Source: JABDDM01 sp038240295 (GTDB lineage Bacteria > Bacteroidota > Ignavibacteria > Palsa-1295). Taken from it: a DNA stretch of 18,845 nt. The DNA lies in the NCBI GenBank assembly GCA_038240295.1, contig JBBSDW010000055.1, positions 1 through 18,845 of the forward strand. The letters are read 5' to 3'. The notes beneath the pieces were generated by a model, which worked only from the letters and a program-made list of their open reading frames with translations, was not told where the DNA came from and made no database searches. How positions within the stretch are numbered: the first letter of the stretch is position 1; each line of letters opens with the position of its first letter. This document shows, piece after piece, positions 1 to 7,110 of the stretch. The position numbers and the translations under genes were made by a program.

Positions 1-1003
1 GATTGTCGACGCCCCAAGTCGCACTCGTCGGCGCCCAAAATCCAGGGATGAGGCGCGTGTAACTATTGACGGTAGGAGAGACCATCGCGAGTACTTCAGG
101 CATCAGGAGTTGCTGCCCAGCAACAAAATGCTTCATCGTCTGCGACATTTTGTGCTCGCCCTTTTCTTCAAAGAATGCACTCTTGCCATCTTTGGTGAGC
201 GAGATGTGGATGTGCCCGCTCTGCCCCGGAAATTTATTCGACCACTTTGCCATGAATGTCGCCATGCGGCCGCTTCGTTGCGCGATGACCTTCGCGAACG
301 TCTTGAAGAGCGCCGCTTTATCGCCCGCTTCCAGAGCATCGCAAACCGTGATCGCTGCTTCCATCACGCCTGGGCCTGTCTCGGTATGAAGCCCCTCAAT
401 GGGGATGTCCATCTTCTGCAAGGTACCGAGCAGCTCATGATAAAACTCCGCGTGGACTGTATTCCGAAGTACAGAGTAACCAAAGTTGCCTTCGGTATAA
501 GGCTGCAAATTCTGGTAGTTCTTTTCGCGAATCGACTTCGGCGTTTCATCAAAAACAAAAAATTCGTATTCAACCGCTGCCGAAACTTCGAATCCAAGTT
601 TCCTCGCTCGTTCGAGGGTGCGTCGCAACACGCCTCGCGGACAGATCTCCTCGGCACGTCCGGTGAACTCACCAAGCATAAAGATCATATCGCCTTCGAA
701 GGGGAGGGATCGCGCAGTCTCGGGAAGCAACCGCACGTTCGCATCTGGGAAAGCCGAATGCCAGCCGGTGAATGTTGTGTTGTCGTAGAGTGTGTCGTTC
801 GAATCCCATCCAAGCACCACATCACAAAAACCAAAGCCGGAATCAAGGGCCGATTCGAATTTCTCGCGCGAAATATATTTACCCCGTAGCACACCATCCA
901 GATCGAAGGCGCCAACCTTGACATGCTCAAGCTTCCGCTCGCGCACGAGCTGAATAGCTTCCTTCGCGTTCTTGATATTCAACGAATAAGGATTGTTCTC
1001 CAT
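1..1003 (-). CDS. Glutamine synthetase family protein (partial, C-terminus off the left edge)
   Basis: The reading frame is open from an ATG at 1003 down to base 1, giving 334 residues with the C-terminus missing. Residues 33-42 read FDLDGVLRGK, the N-terminal motif of the GlnA/PuuA-like branch. The catalytic domain follows: EYEFF near 145-149 (metal-binding Glu), HTETGPGVMEA near 206-215 (Glu and GPG), GHIHIS at 263-268 (His of the active site), and PTVNSYTRLIPGFWAP at 310-325, the family's ammonia/glutamate-binding signature. Family members ligate ammonia or an amine to the gamma-carboxyl of glutamate using ATP, in the cytoplasm. The DLDGVxRGK start suggests a gamma-glutamylamide synthetase type or a divergent GlnA rather than classical dodecameric GlnA, but the substrate cannot be told from sequence. 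No partner gene is visible upstream; the next 360 bases are repeats. Family assignment is very secure, substrate is not. Confidence 0.92.
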   Translation of the reverse strand, partial: MENNPYSLNIKNAKEAIQLVRERKLEHVKVGAFDLDGVLRGKYISREKFESALDSGFGFCDVVLGWDSNDTLYDNTTFTGWHSAFPDANVRLLPETARSLPFEGDMIFMLGEFTGRAEEICPRGVLRRTLERARKLGFEVSAAVEYEFFVFDETPKSIREKNYQNLQPYTEGNFGYSVLRNTVHAEFYHELLGTLQKMDIPIEGLHTETGPGVMEAAITVCDALEAGDKAALFKTFAKVIAQRSGRMATFMAKWSNKFPGQSGHIHISLTKDGKSAFFEEKGEHKMSQTMKHFVAGQQLLMPEVLAMVSPTVNSYTRLIPGFWAPTSATWGVDN

Positions 1004-1117
1004 AGGTCTTTTGAAGCGTGCAAAAATCAGGCAACCAGCGCTGGGCCACTAAAATACGGGAGGAAATGGTTTGATAAAGAGGGATGCAGCTTGTGTGTCC
1101 TGCCGATTTTGGCCCAC

Positions 1118-1279
1118 GTCATCCTGAACGAGCTTTAGCTCAGTGACGGATCTCATGGAATGTCAGGAAAGTAGCGTCTAGTGTGCGAAACGGATTGGAT
1201 GCTCCTCGTTGCGAGCATTCCGTGAGATCCTTCACTCCGCATTCATCGCTGGCGCGATGAATGCTCCTTTCAGGATGAC
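1118..1279. repeat. Interspersed inverted repeat, family A, copy 1 (divergent)
   Basis: The ends are GTCATCCTGA (1118-1127) and TCAGGATGAC (1270-1279), exact reverse complements. Inside are GGATCTCATGGAAT and, later, a GTGAGATCCTTCAC stretch, shared with copies at 3236 and 3416. It is longer and more diverged than the other two. It resembles a REP/MITE-like palindromic element without coding capacity. Confidence 0.75.
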
Positions 1280-1352
1280 ATTGGCGAGGCGGGAATCCAC
1301 GTTTCGGTCGCCCAAAGGCAGGTGATGGATTTCCGCTTTCGCAGGATTGACA
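1280..1352. repeat. Interspersed inverted repeat, family B, degenerate copy
   Basis: It contains CGGGAATCCA near 1290-1299 and TGGATTTCCG at 1326-1335 (one mismatch from perfect inversion) and ends in a GATTGACAT resembling the GAATGACAT end of other family B copies. It directly abuts a family A element. Confidence 0.55.
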
Positions 1353-1367
1353 TTCTGTTATAAAGCA

Positions 1368-1616
1368 CTACTCGGAATCGTGCTTTTCCGATTCACGCTC
1401 ACGACCCATGTCAATCGCCCTGCGAATATCTTCTGGCGTCGGTTGCAATCCTCCTTTTATTTGGTAAGGAATTTCTACGTCTTTGAAGGAAGAATCGCCC
1501 GCCATCCCCTTCTCTAAGAGCCTCAAAACCAGATCAGGAAGCTGCTTATTATCGTGAATTGCGTGCGCTCTGATTCGGAGCAGCAGTTTCTCGGGAGTAT
1601 CTATGCTGGTCTTCAT
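1368..1616 (-). CDS. VapB-like ribbon-helix-helix antitoxin, orphan
   Basis: This is an 82-residue protein. Residues 1-38 (starting MKTSIDTPEKLLLRIRAHA) match the usual VapB pattern: a short beta strand (KTSIDTPEKLL) followed by two helices ending in LVLRLLEKGM, the ribbon-helix-helix DNA-binding fold. The acidic, flexible C-terminal half (about 45-82, with TPEDIRRAIDMGRE) would be the toxin-neutralising arm. Such genes normally sit just upstream of a PIN-domain vapC, overlapping or a few bases apart. Downstream on this strand there is no PIN-sized frame, only repeats and then the glutamine synthetase start. It is therefore an orphan antitoxin, a remnant of a lost pair, or a plain small regulator. 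There is no obvious Shine-Dalgarno before the ATG. The fold assignment is moderately sure; antitoxin function is inference. Confidence 0.65.
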   Translation of the reverse strand: MKTSIDTPEKLLLRIRAHAIHDNKQLPDLVLRLLEKGMAGDSSFKDVEIPYQIKGGLQPTPEDIRRAIDMGRERESEKHDSE

Positions 1617-1749
1617 GTCGGTTCAATTGATGGCTAAGTGTTAAACTGGTCAGCCAGCGAGTCTCATTCCGCAGCAGCCCCTAAAACCTCTTTGCTACCA
1701 TCTCTGTTTGCGTCTCATCAATTTTTGACTCATTTCGCGGCGAAGAAGC

Positions 1750-3093
1750 ATGTTTGAAGATCTTAGTGTAAAATTCGAGGACCTATACAAGAAAATTCGT
1801 GGACAGGGACGCCTGACCGAGGCCAACCTCGAGGAAGCGGTTCGCGATGTTCGGCGGACGTTGCTGGATGCCGACGTTAACTACAAGGTCGCGAAGAAAT
1901 TCGTCGAAGATGTTCAGGCCAAGGCGCTTGGCGGCGATGTGCTTCGTTCGGTGAGCCCGGAGCAGCAGTTCATCAAGATCATTTACGATGAACTCGTCCT
2001 GACGATGGGCGAGACCGCGAAAGAGATCAAGTTCTCGGCCGAACTTCCAACGATCATCATGGTCTGCGGTCTGCAGGGTTCGGGTAAAACGACGTTTACG
2101 GCGAAGCTCGCGAATTACCTGCTGTCGAAAAATAAGAAGCCGATGCTCGTCGCGGCCGATATCTATCGACCGGCTGCTATCGAGCAGTTGCGATTGCTCG
2201 GCGCACAGATCGACGTGCCGGTCTTCTCGATGGAGGGAGAGAAGAACGCGGTTACGATCGCGAAAGAAGGTGTTCGCAAAGCTCGCAATGAAGCTCGCGA
2301 AGTCGTCATCATCGATACTGCCGGTCGTCTTACGATCGACGAAGTAATGATGACAGAAGTGGCCGATATCAAGACGGCAGTCAAACCGCACGAGATCCTT
2401 TTCGTTTGCGACGCGATGACGGGTCAGGATGCAGTCAACACTGCGAAGGCATTCCATGACCGGTTGAAGTTCGATGGTATCGTCCTCACAAAGCTTGACG
2501 GCGATTCACGCGGCGGCGCTGCGCTTTCGATTCGTTCGATCGTACAGGAGCCGATCAAGTTCGTCTCAACCGGTGAGAAGCTCGACGCGCTCGAGCAGTT
2601 CTATCCGGATCGTATGGCCTCGCGAATTCTCGGCATGGGCGATATCGTGTCGCTCGTCGAGCGCGCACAATCGCAGATCACCGAAGAAGAAGCGCGCAAG
2701 GTCGAAGAGAAGCTTCGTAAAAATGAGTTCACGTTCGATGACTTCCTCGATCAGCTCGGCCACATCAAGAAAATGGGATCGGTGAAGGATCTGCTCGGCA
2801 TGATCCCTGGCGTCAACAGCGCTGCGTTGAAAGATGCCGACATCGACGATAAGTCGTTCAACCGCATCGAAGCGATGATCACTTCGATGACAAAAGACGA
2901 ACGCCGCTATCCGCATATCCTGAACGGCGGCCGCCGCGCACGCATCGCGATCGGCTCCGGCACAAGCATTCAGGAAGTCAACCGCCTCATCAAGCAATTC
3001 ACCGAAATGCAGAAGATGATGAAGAAACTCTCGGGCGGTAAAGTCTCGCGTCAGATGAAAGACATGCTGAAAAATATGCCAATGGGGCAGTAA
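1750..3093 (+). CDS. ffh: Signal recognition particle protein Ffh (SRP54 GTPase)
   Basis: Ffh binds 4.5S RNA and the signal sequence of nascent chains and, with FtsY, docks ribosomes at the membrane translocon. The 447-residue length is normal. The order is: N-domain helical bundle (1-about 90), then the G-domain with the P-loop GLQGSGKTT at 107-115, DTAGR at 189-193 and TKLDGDSRGG at 247-256, then the methionine-rich M-domain from about 297, ending in MKDMLKNMPMGQ. The ATG at 1750 gives the standard N-terminus MFEDLSVKFEDL. In many bacteria ffh precedes rpsP and rimM. Here rpsP and rimM are the next co-directional genes, but about 2.1 kb of repeats and an opposite-strand gene lie between. 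A weak promoter-like AATTTTTG lies at 1720-1727. The identification is certain on motifs. Confidence 0.98.
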   Translation: MFEDLSVKFEDLYKKIRGQGRLTEANLEEAVRDVRRTLLDADVNYKVAKKFVEDVQAKALGGDVLRSVSPEQQFIKIIYDELVLTMGETAKEIKFSAELPTIIMVCGLQGSGKTTFTAKLANYLLSKNKKPMLVAADIYRPAAIEQLRLLGAQIDVPVFSMEGEKNAVTIAKEGVRKARNEAREVVIIDTAGRLTIDEVMMTEVADIKTAVKPHEILFVCDAMTGQDAVNTAKAFHDRLKFDGIVLTKLDGDSRGGAALSIRSIVQEPIKFVSTGEKLDALEQFYPDRMASRILGMGDIVSLVERAQSQITEEEARKVEEKLRKNEFTFDDFLDQLGHIKKMGSVKDLLGMIPGVNSAALKDADIDDKSFNRIEAMITSMTKDERRYPHILNGGRRARIAIGSGTSIQEVNRLIKQFTEMQKMMKKLSGGKVSRQMKDMLKNMPMGQ

Positions 3094-3123
3094 CAAAAGC
3101 ACGGCCGCGTCCCATTTTAGTTT

Positions 3124-3200
3124 GTCATTCCCGCGTAGGCGGGAAACCACGATTGGGTCGCAACAATGCATGGATGGATTACAGCCTTCGCGGGAATGAC
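3124..3200. repeat. Interspersed inverted repeat, family B
   Basis: It starts GTCATTCCCGCGTAGGCGGG and ends CCTTCGCGGGAATGAC; the ends are inverted copies of each other. It is a typical short non-coding palindromic element placed just after a coding region (ffh). Confidence 0.75.
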
Positions 3201-3235
3201 ATCGTCGCGATTTTGCTCAGATAGGAGATCTTAAC

Positions 3236-3373
3236 GTCATCCTGAGCGAAGCATTCATCGCACCAGCGATGAATGCGGAGTGAAGGATCTCATGGAATCT
3301 TCGGGTTTTGATCTCGACTTGTCACCGATATCCCATGAGATCCTTCACTTCGCTAAAGCTCGTTCAGGATGAC
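3236..3373. repeat. Interspersed inverted repeat, family A, copy 2
   Basis: The ends are GTCATCCTGA and TCAGGATGAC. Inside is a nested hairpin (GCATTCATCGC and GCGATGAATGC), and further in a pair GGATCTCATGG and CCATGAGATCC. The whole 138 bases can fold back on itself. Copy 3 lies 180 bases downstream in the same orientation. Confidence 0.85.
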
Positions 3374-3415
3374 ATGTACCAAAATTGTTGTCGCTCAGGA
3401 CAGAACTCAAAACAT

Positions 3416-3555
3416 GTCATCCTGAGCGAAGCATTCATCGCACCTGCGATGAATGCGGAGTGAAGGATCTCATGGAATGTTCGGGTTGCGACCTGCACAT
3501 GTGTCTCCAGTATTCCATGAGATCCTTCACTTCGCTAAAGCTCGTTCAGGATGAC
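3416..3555. repeat. Interspersed inverted repeat, family A, copy 3
   Basis: It has the same ends and inner palindromes as copy 2, and differs mainly in the central spacer (about 3480-3510). Two such elements in tandem next to the 3' end of the WG-repeat gene could act as a bidirectional transcription barrier; this is inference. Confidence 0.85.
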
Positions 3556-3599
3556 ATGACCGAAAACCCATCGTCGGCCGGAATGACATTCCTTATCGA

Positions 3600-4706
3600 T
3601 CAGGCGTGCTGCCACACGATTTTCCCCGTGCGGTCGATGTAGCACCACTTGCCATCTTTCTTCACACGAGCGAGGCCGTGTTCGAATGTATACCCATCTT
3701 CGAACCTCGCCGCGATCGCGACCTTGCCGGTCTTGTCGATGTAGCCGATCTTGTCGCTTTGTTCGAAGAGAGCAAGCCCTTCGCGGAATGTATGGAGGCG
3801 CATGTTCATCGAGAACGCATCCTTTGGCACAGGCACCACGATCGTTGGAGGGATCACGAGCGCGCCCGTCTTATTGATGTAGCCGTATTTCCCATTGATC
3901 TTAACACGCGCAAGTCCTTCGGAAAAGTTATCGGCATCGATGAATTTGTCTTTTATCGCGACCTTGCCGTTCTTGTCGATGTAGCCATAAAGCGAATCCA
4001 TCCCGAAATAGGCGAGTCCCTCATGGAAGCTTCCGGTGCCGCCGAAGATTGGCTTGATCGCCCACTTGCAATCCGGGCCGAGAAATCCCCACTTATTTGT
4101 TTCCGGATCCTCTGCGGCCGCAAGTCCTTCGGAGAAGGACGTAGCCTCATTGTATTGGACGGTCGAGATAACCTTGCCATCGAGATCGAGGAACCCATAG
4201 GGACCACCGGATTCGCTGCTGCTGACCTTCACCAGACGCTCGTTCACGAATCCGATCGAGCCAAATTGCCCTGCTTGTGTAATCTTTCCTGTTGCGTCGA
4301 TGAGTCCCCAGCCGCCGTGAAAGTAATCGCCATCGAAGATCGGCGTGTGGTCATTGTAAACGAGAGGCTTGAGTTTCGTCCGATCGGTCGAACCAAGTTG
4401 GTTTCCTTTCGTGTCGATGACGACCCAAACATAGTCGGTGCCCGAACGCTGGAATTCGAATTCCACTGACTCGTATGCGTTCATCGCGTTCTCGTCGAAC
4501 GAGACCTCACTCCTGCTTTTTTCAACGACCCATGCGCGGTCCTCATTGAATGCACACGCCAGCGCATACTTCGGAGGGATCACAATATGTCCGATAGAGT
4601 CGATATATCCCCACTTGTGACCGACTTCGATCGGGAACAACGCCTGGGCAGCGCAATTGGAAGCAGCAACAAGCACCAGCAAGGCACCAAAGATCAATGA
4701 GCGCAT
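3600..4706 (-). CDS. Secreted WG-repeat-containing protein
   Basis: This is a 368-residue protein. I chose the ATG at 4706 rather than an upstream one at 4814 because it begins directly with a signal peptide, MRSLIFGALLVLVAASNCAA-Q, and a promoter-like site lies just upstream. The mature part is built from about eight WG repeats of the form (G)KWGYID-x-x-G-x-x-xIPPKY/F, for example KWGYIDSIGHIVIPPKY, YGFLDLDGKVISTVQY, YGYIDKNGKVAIKDKF, YGYINKTGALVIPPTI and IGYIDKTGKVAIAARF; the last is KWCYIDRTGKIVWQHA. WG repeats form beta-rich repeat folds of unclear role, usually on exported bacterial proteins. It has no T9SS tail. It lies on the opposite strand between ffh and rpsP, which breaks the usual gene neighbourhood. 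Repeat family and export are secure; function is unknown. Confidence 0.88.
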   Translation of the reverse strand: MRSLIFGALLVLVAASNCAAQALFPIEVGHKWGYIDSIGHIVIPPKYALACAFNEDRAWVVEKSRSEVSFDENAMNAYESVEFEFQRSGTDYVWVVIDTKGNQLGSTDRTKLKPLVYNDHTPIFDGDYFHGGWGLIDATGKITQAGQFGSIGFVNERLVKVSSSESGGPYGFLDLDGKVISTVQYNEATSFSEGLAAAEDPETNKWGFLGPDCKWAIKPIFGGTGSFHEGLAYFGMDSLYGYIDKNGKVAIKDKFIDADNFSEGLARVKINGKYGYINKTGALVIPPTIVVPVPKDAFSMNMRLHTFREGLALFEQSDKIGYIDKTGKVAIAARFEDGYTFEHGLARVKKDGKWCYIDRTGKIVWQHA

Positions 4707-4720
4707 AAGAAGATGAGACG

Positions 4721-4752
4721 CGAAAATAGAGCCTACCCGATCTCTACGAAAC
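4721..4752 (-). promoter_or_regulatory. Promoter-like site for the WG-repeat gene
   Basis: Read on the minus strand, TTTC is followed 19 bases later by TATTTTCG (4721-4728), one mismatch each from the Bacteroidota consensus TTTG and TAnnTTTG. Transcription would start about 8 bases before the ATG at 4706, which supports that start. The match is imperfect. Confidence 0.35.
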
Positions 4753-4842
4753 GTGCGGTTGTAACCTGTTCGTTCGACTCCATACGAACATAATACGTCG
4801 CGCTGCGTACTCAAGAAGGTTGCCTGCGAGTCGAACTATGCT

Positions 4843-4902
4843 GTCATCCCCGATAGGTGGGAATCCATTTAGGGGATGGATTCCCGCCTTCGCGCGAATG
4901 AC
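4843..4902. repeat. Interspersed inverted repeat, family B
   Basis: It starts GTCATCCCCGATAGGTGGG and ends CCCGCCTTCGCGCGAATGAC. Inside, GGGAATCCA and TGGATTCCC form a strong hairpin stem. It lies between the divergent WG-repeat gene and rpsP. Confidence 0.75.
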
Positions 4903-5206
4903 AGATCAGGATTCCGCTAATTTTCGAACCACTTTCGAAAAGAGAGAATGGGAAAACTGGCGGGCTCTTCCACAAGAATACTTTGCTCCTTATAGTTTCA
5001 TCGTGGAACATTTTAACGATATTTTTATGCCCTCATTTGATTTCCTCAACTTCATACCTCATAATTCATACTTCATACTTGCCAATGGGGAGCCATTTTG
5101 GAGGTTTTGTGTTTACCACGCGCACTTTGAAGACTCCGCAAGCGCCCTTCATGGGTATTGGCGTAGCGGACATCCTTCGGAGATTTTACAAACAAAAGCA
5201 AGAACC

Positions 5207-5782
5207 ATGGTTAAGATCCGCCTGGCCCGTATGGGTCGTAAGAAACTTCCTATCTATAAGATCATCGCTGCCAATAGCCGCGCACGCCGCGATGGCCGCT
5301 TCATCGAAGCGCTTGGTCAGTATCGCCCTTCGAACGAGACGAACAAGATCGAGATCGACGAAGAGCGCATCATGTACTGGCTCAAGATCGGTGCACAGCC
5401 GACTGACACCGTCCGCGCACTGCTCTCACGCGAAGGCATTCTGCTCAAGTGGCATCTCGAAAAGAAAGAAATCCCTGCTGAGCGTGCCGCCGAAATTTTC
5501 AATACGTGGAAGACCGCTCGCGACACGAAGGTCGAATCCGCGATGAATGAAAAAGAACGCGCCAAACAGGCAAAGCAGCGTGCACTCGATGAGAAGCGCG
5601 CAGCCGATCTCAAGGCCAAGGAAGATGCAGCTCGCGCCGAGGCAGAAGCCGCAGCCGCTGCTGAACTCGCAGCCGCTGCTGAACTCGCAGCCGCTGCTGA
5701 ACTCGCAGCCGCTGCGCCAGCCGAAGAAGCTGCCGCCGCTGAAAAGCCGGTTTCTGAAGCTCCGGCCGAAGCAACCGCTTAA
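5207..5782 (+). CDS. rpsP: 30S ribosomal protein S16 with a long C-terminal extension
   Basis: S16 is an assembly protein of the 30S subunit that binds 16S rRNA. The ATG at 5207 gives MVKIRLARMGRKKLPIYKI, the invariant S16 N-terminus; the frame is open further upstream, but that part crosses a repeat. The S16 fold covers about residues 1-85 (through EGILLKWHLEKKEI). It is followed by about 100 extra residues, so the protein is 191 aa against the usual 80-90. The extension starts as a charged helix (MNEKERAKQAKQRALDEKR) and becomes an Ala/Glu tract with three exact AAAAEL-type repeats, then a PAEE/APAEATA end. Similar but variable Ala/Glu/Lys tails occur on S16 in Bacteroidota. The tail is probably a solvent-exposed helix or disordered; its role is unknown. 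rimM follows 170 bases downstream behind a terminator-like hairpin. Confidence 0.96.
   Translation: MVKIRLARMGRKKLPIYKIIAANSRARRDGRFIEALGQYRPSNETNKIEIDEERIMYWLKIGAQPTDTVRALLSREGILLKWHLEKKEIPAERAAEIFNTWKTARDTKVESAMNEKERAKQAKQRALDEKRAADLKAKEDAARAEAEAAAAAELAAAAELAAAAELAAAAPAEEAAAAEKPVSEAPAEATA
5651..5714 (+). repeat. 18-bp tandem repeat inside rpsP
   Basis: The unit GCAGCCGCTGCTGAACTC occurs three times without a mismatch (5651, 5669, 5687), followed by a partial copy. Each unit adds six residues (AAAAEL) in frame, so slippage would change tail length without breaking the gene. Confidence 0.95.
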
Positions 5783-5809
5783 TTCGAGTCGGGGAGAATG
5801 TTTAGGTTT

Positions 5810-5899
5810 GTCATTCCCGCGAAGGCGGAGTAAGCGGGCAAGGATGAAGGATCAAGGGGCACGATTAATTTATGCAACGGCGATTCAATTGAGAATGAC
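5810..5899. repeat. Interspersed inverted repeat, family B, degenerate
   Basis: It begins GTCATTCCCGCGAAGGCGG and ends in GAGAATGAC. The right arm has lost the CCCGC match seen in other copies. It lies between the rpsP stop and the terminator. Confidence 0.55.
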
Positions 5900-5910
5900 A
5901 CGACAATGTT

Positions 5911-5942
5911 TGAAAGGCCCGCGTTGGGCCTTTCTCTATTTT
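5911..5942 (+). terminator. Rho-independent terminator after rpsP
   Basis: AAAGGCCC (5913-5920) and GGGCCTTT (5926-5933) form a perfect 8-bp stem with a GCGTT loop, followed by CTCTATTTTA. The T tract is interrupted, so some read-through into rimM, only 10 bases on, is likely. Confidence 0.75.
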
Positions 5943-5952
5943 ATAGCGTGAC

Positions 5953-6510
5953 ATGGAAGATCTCGTCTTGATCGCGAAAGTCCGGAAACCGCACGGTGTG
6001 CGTGGCGAGTTGTTGCTTCAATCGTTTACCAATGATGATAACCGGTTCAAGTCGCTCAAATCGGTGATGGTCCGCACTGCAAAAGGCACAGAGACGCTTG
6101 ACATTGCTTCGATTAGGTTAACCGCACAAGGCGTGCTGATCAAATTCGCATACGTACTCGATCGCGATCAGGCTGACGAACTTCGCAATGCCGAGCTACT
6201 TATCCCTGCCATGGCGCGTCCGGAACTGCAGGAGGGAAGAGCCTACTACGATGAGATCATCGGTGCAACTGTCGTCGATGACAATTCAGACAATGTGATC
6301 GGTATCGTCGAGGATATTATGGAAATGCCGGCAGGAGATATTCTGGTTGTTCGGAAGACTGATGGTGACGAACATCTCATCACAATGATGGGCGAGGAGA
6401 TCAAAAAGATCGACACGAAAAAAAAGCAGGTCCGGGTGGTCCTGCTTGAAGAGTGGAACGAGCGTTCGAACGACTCGTCAAAATCGAACGATCACGAAAC
6501 CGCCGCTTAA
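5953..6510 (+). CDS. rimM: 16S rRNA processing / 30S maturation factor RimM
   Basis: RimM helps mature the 30S head and binds S19. The 185-residue length is typical. The N-terminal domain shows VRKPHGVRGELLLQSFTND (residues about 10-28), the RimM hallmark. The PRC-barrel domain starts near EGRAYYDEIIGATVVDD (about 96-112) and ends MMGEEIKKIDTKKKQVRVVL. The tail after EEWNE is short and polar. The ATG at 5953 gives MEDLVLIAKV. It normally lies between rpsP and trmD-rplS; trmD and rplS are absent here and an opposite-strand gene follows, its stop codon overlapping the rimM stop. Confidence 0.96.
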   Translation: MEDLVLIAKVRKPHGVRGELLLQSFTNDDNRFKSLKSVMVRTAKGTETLDIASIRLTAQGVLIKFAYVLDRDQADELRNAELLIPAMARPELQEGRAYYDEIIGATVVDDNSDNVIGIVEDIMEMPAGDILVVRKTDGDEHLITMMGEEIKKIDTKKKQVRVVLLEEWNERSNDSSKSNDHETAA

Positions 6511-6905
6511 AGAATCGCGGGCTGCGCTTCCGTCGTAGGTAACGTTTCGGCACGGCTCTCGGCAAGTCGCTTATCACGGATGTATTCACGAGCGCCCGAC
6601 ATAATTCCGATCGGAATGATCACGCAATAACCGAGCACAAGAATGATCGGCGAAAGCGTAAGTGCTGCAAAACTCATCGTCGGACTCTCGCCCATGACGA
6701 GATACCCAAGTCCAACGGTCGCGATACCCGCGAGAATGATAATCAGATTCTTTCTCTCAAATGGCATTTCGAAAGGCCGGACCATTCCCTTTGGGTCGCC
6801 TTTGCGAGCAGTTCGAGGGCGCTGTGCCTGACGCTGAACCGGTCGATTAACCGGGCGTTGAGGCTGACGTGGTTGCGGGCGCTGTCCAGGTGTCTGAGTT
6901 GCCAT
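6507..6905 (-). CDS. Small two-helix membrane protein, DUF3098-like
   Basis: This is a 132-residue protein. The first 35 residues are rich in Pro, Gln and Arg (MATQTPGQRPQPRQPQRP...), likely disordered and cytoplasmic. Two hydrophobic segments follow: about 53-70 (NLIIILAGIATVGLGYLVMG) and about 79-100 (FAALTLSPIILVLGYCVIIP), then a charged tail. The pattern of two helices with FERKN before the first and LTLSPIILVLGY in the second resembles the DUF3098 family of Bacteroidota, often found near ftsX and uppP; that neighbourhood is not visible here. Its function is unknown. It is tail-to-tail with rimM (4-base overlap) and divergent from the restriction-modification gene, with a 205-base shared upstream region. 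Confidence 0.75.
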   Translation of the reverse strand: MATQTPGQRPQPRQPQRPVNRPVQRQAQRPRTARKGDPKGMVRPFEMPFERKNLIIILAGIATVGLGYLVMGESPTMSFAALTLSPIILVLGYCVIIPIGIMSGAREYIRDKRLAESRAETLPTTEAQPAIL

Positions 6906-7060
6906 GAATACTTAGTTTTTGAACGTAAGAGACAAGAAAACCTTACAGCATAGGCCTCTCGTTCCGCCTAAACGATGCAGATTGCCTCTCGATTCTCTAT
7001 CGCAGGATCTGCATCCGCTGAGAAAGCTTACCACTCGGCGTTACAAGAGCACAAATATGG

Positions 7061-7089
7061 TTGCCTTCGGCTGCGTTGTGGTATTTTTG
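7061..7089 (+). promoter_or_regulatory. Promoter-like site for the restriction-modification gene
   Basis: TTG (7061-7063) and TATTTTTG (7082-7089) are 18 bases apart; the second box matches the Bacteroidota TAnnTTTG consensus exactly. Transcription would start about 15 bases before the ATG at 7111. I see no controller-protein gene or operator repeat. Confidence 0.45.
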
Positions 7090-7110
7090 CAGCTTCAATA
7101 GCTCATTTTT

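Larger units (their letters stand above)
1004..1367. other. Gene-free stretch filled mostly by interspersed inverted repeats
   Basis: I see no coding region here. The part next to the glutamine synthetase start (1004-1117) presumably holds its promoter, but no convincing box was found. From 1118 to 1352 the sequence consists of one family A and one family B inverted-repeat element, back to back. Confidence 0.6.
3094..3599. other. Gene-free stretch with three inverted-repeat elements
   Basis: The region between ffh and the convergent WG-repeat gene holds one family B repeat and two family A repeats, plus a partial family B end near 3570-3592 (CGGCCGGAATGACATTCC). A long open frame running through it is only a by-product of the repeats. 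AATGGG at the end of ffh (about 3082-3087) and CCCATTTTAGTTT (about 3111-3123) could form a weak terminator stem with a long loop. Confidence 0.6.
4707..5206. other. Gene-free stretch between the divergent WG-repeat gene and rpsP
   Basis: It holds a promoter-like site for the WG gene and one family B inverted repeat. Near 5051-5081 there is a short A/T-rich stretch in which TTCATAC/TCATA units repeat about four times. I see no gene; a longer frame entering rpsP from 4820 runs through the repeat and is not coding-like before 5207. Confidence 0.6.

Noticed and set aside
110..889. 259-residue open frame on the plus strand
   Set aside because: It is antisense to the glutamine synthetase gene, whose motifs are all in the minus-strand frame; the plus frame has no recognisable domain.
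3385..3642. 85-residue open frame on the plus strand
   Set aside because: It consists of a family A palindromic repeat and its flanks, so the frame is a by-product of the repeat.
6974..7015. Inverted pair GATGCAGAT and ATCTGCATC in the gap before the restriction-modification gene, considered as a controller-protein operator or RNA hairpin
   Set aside because: It is a single pair with a long loop, far from the promoter-like boxes, and no controller gene is present.
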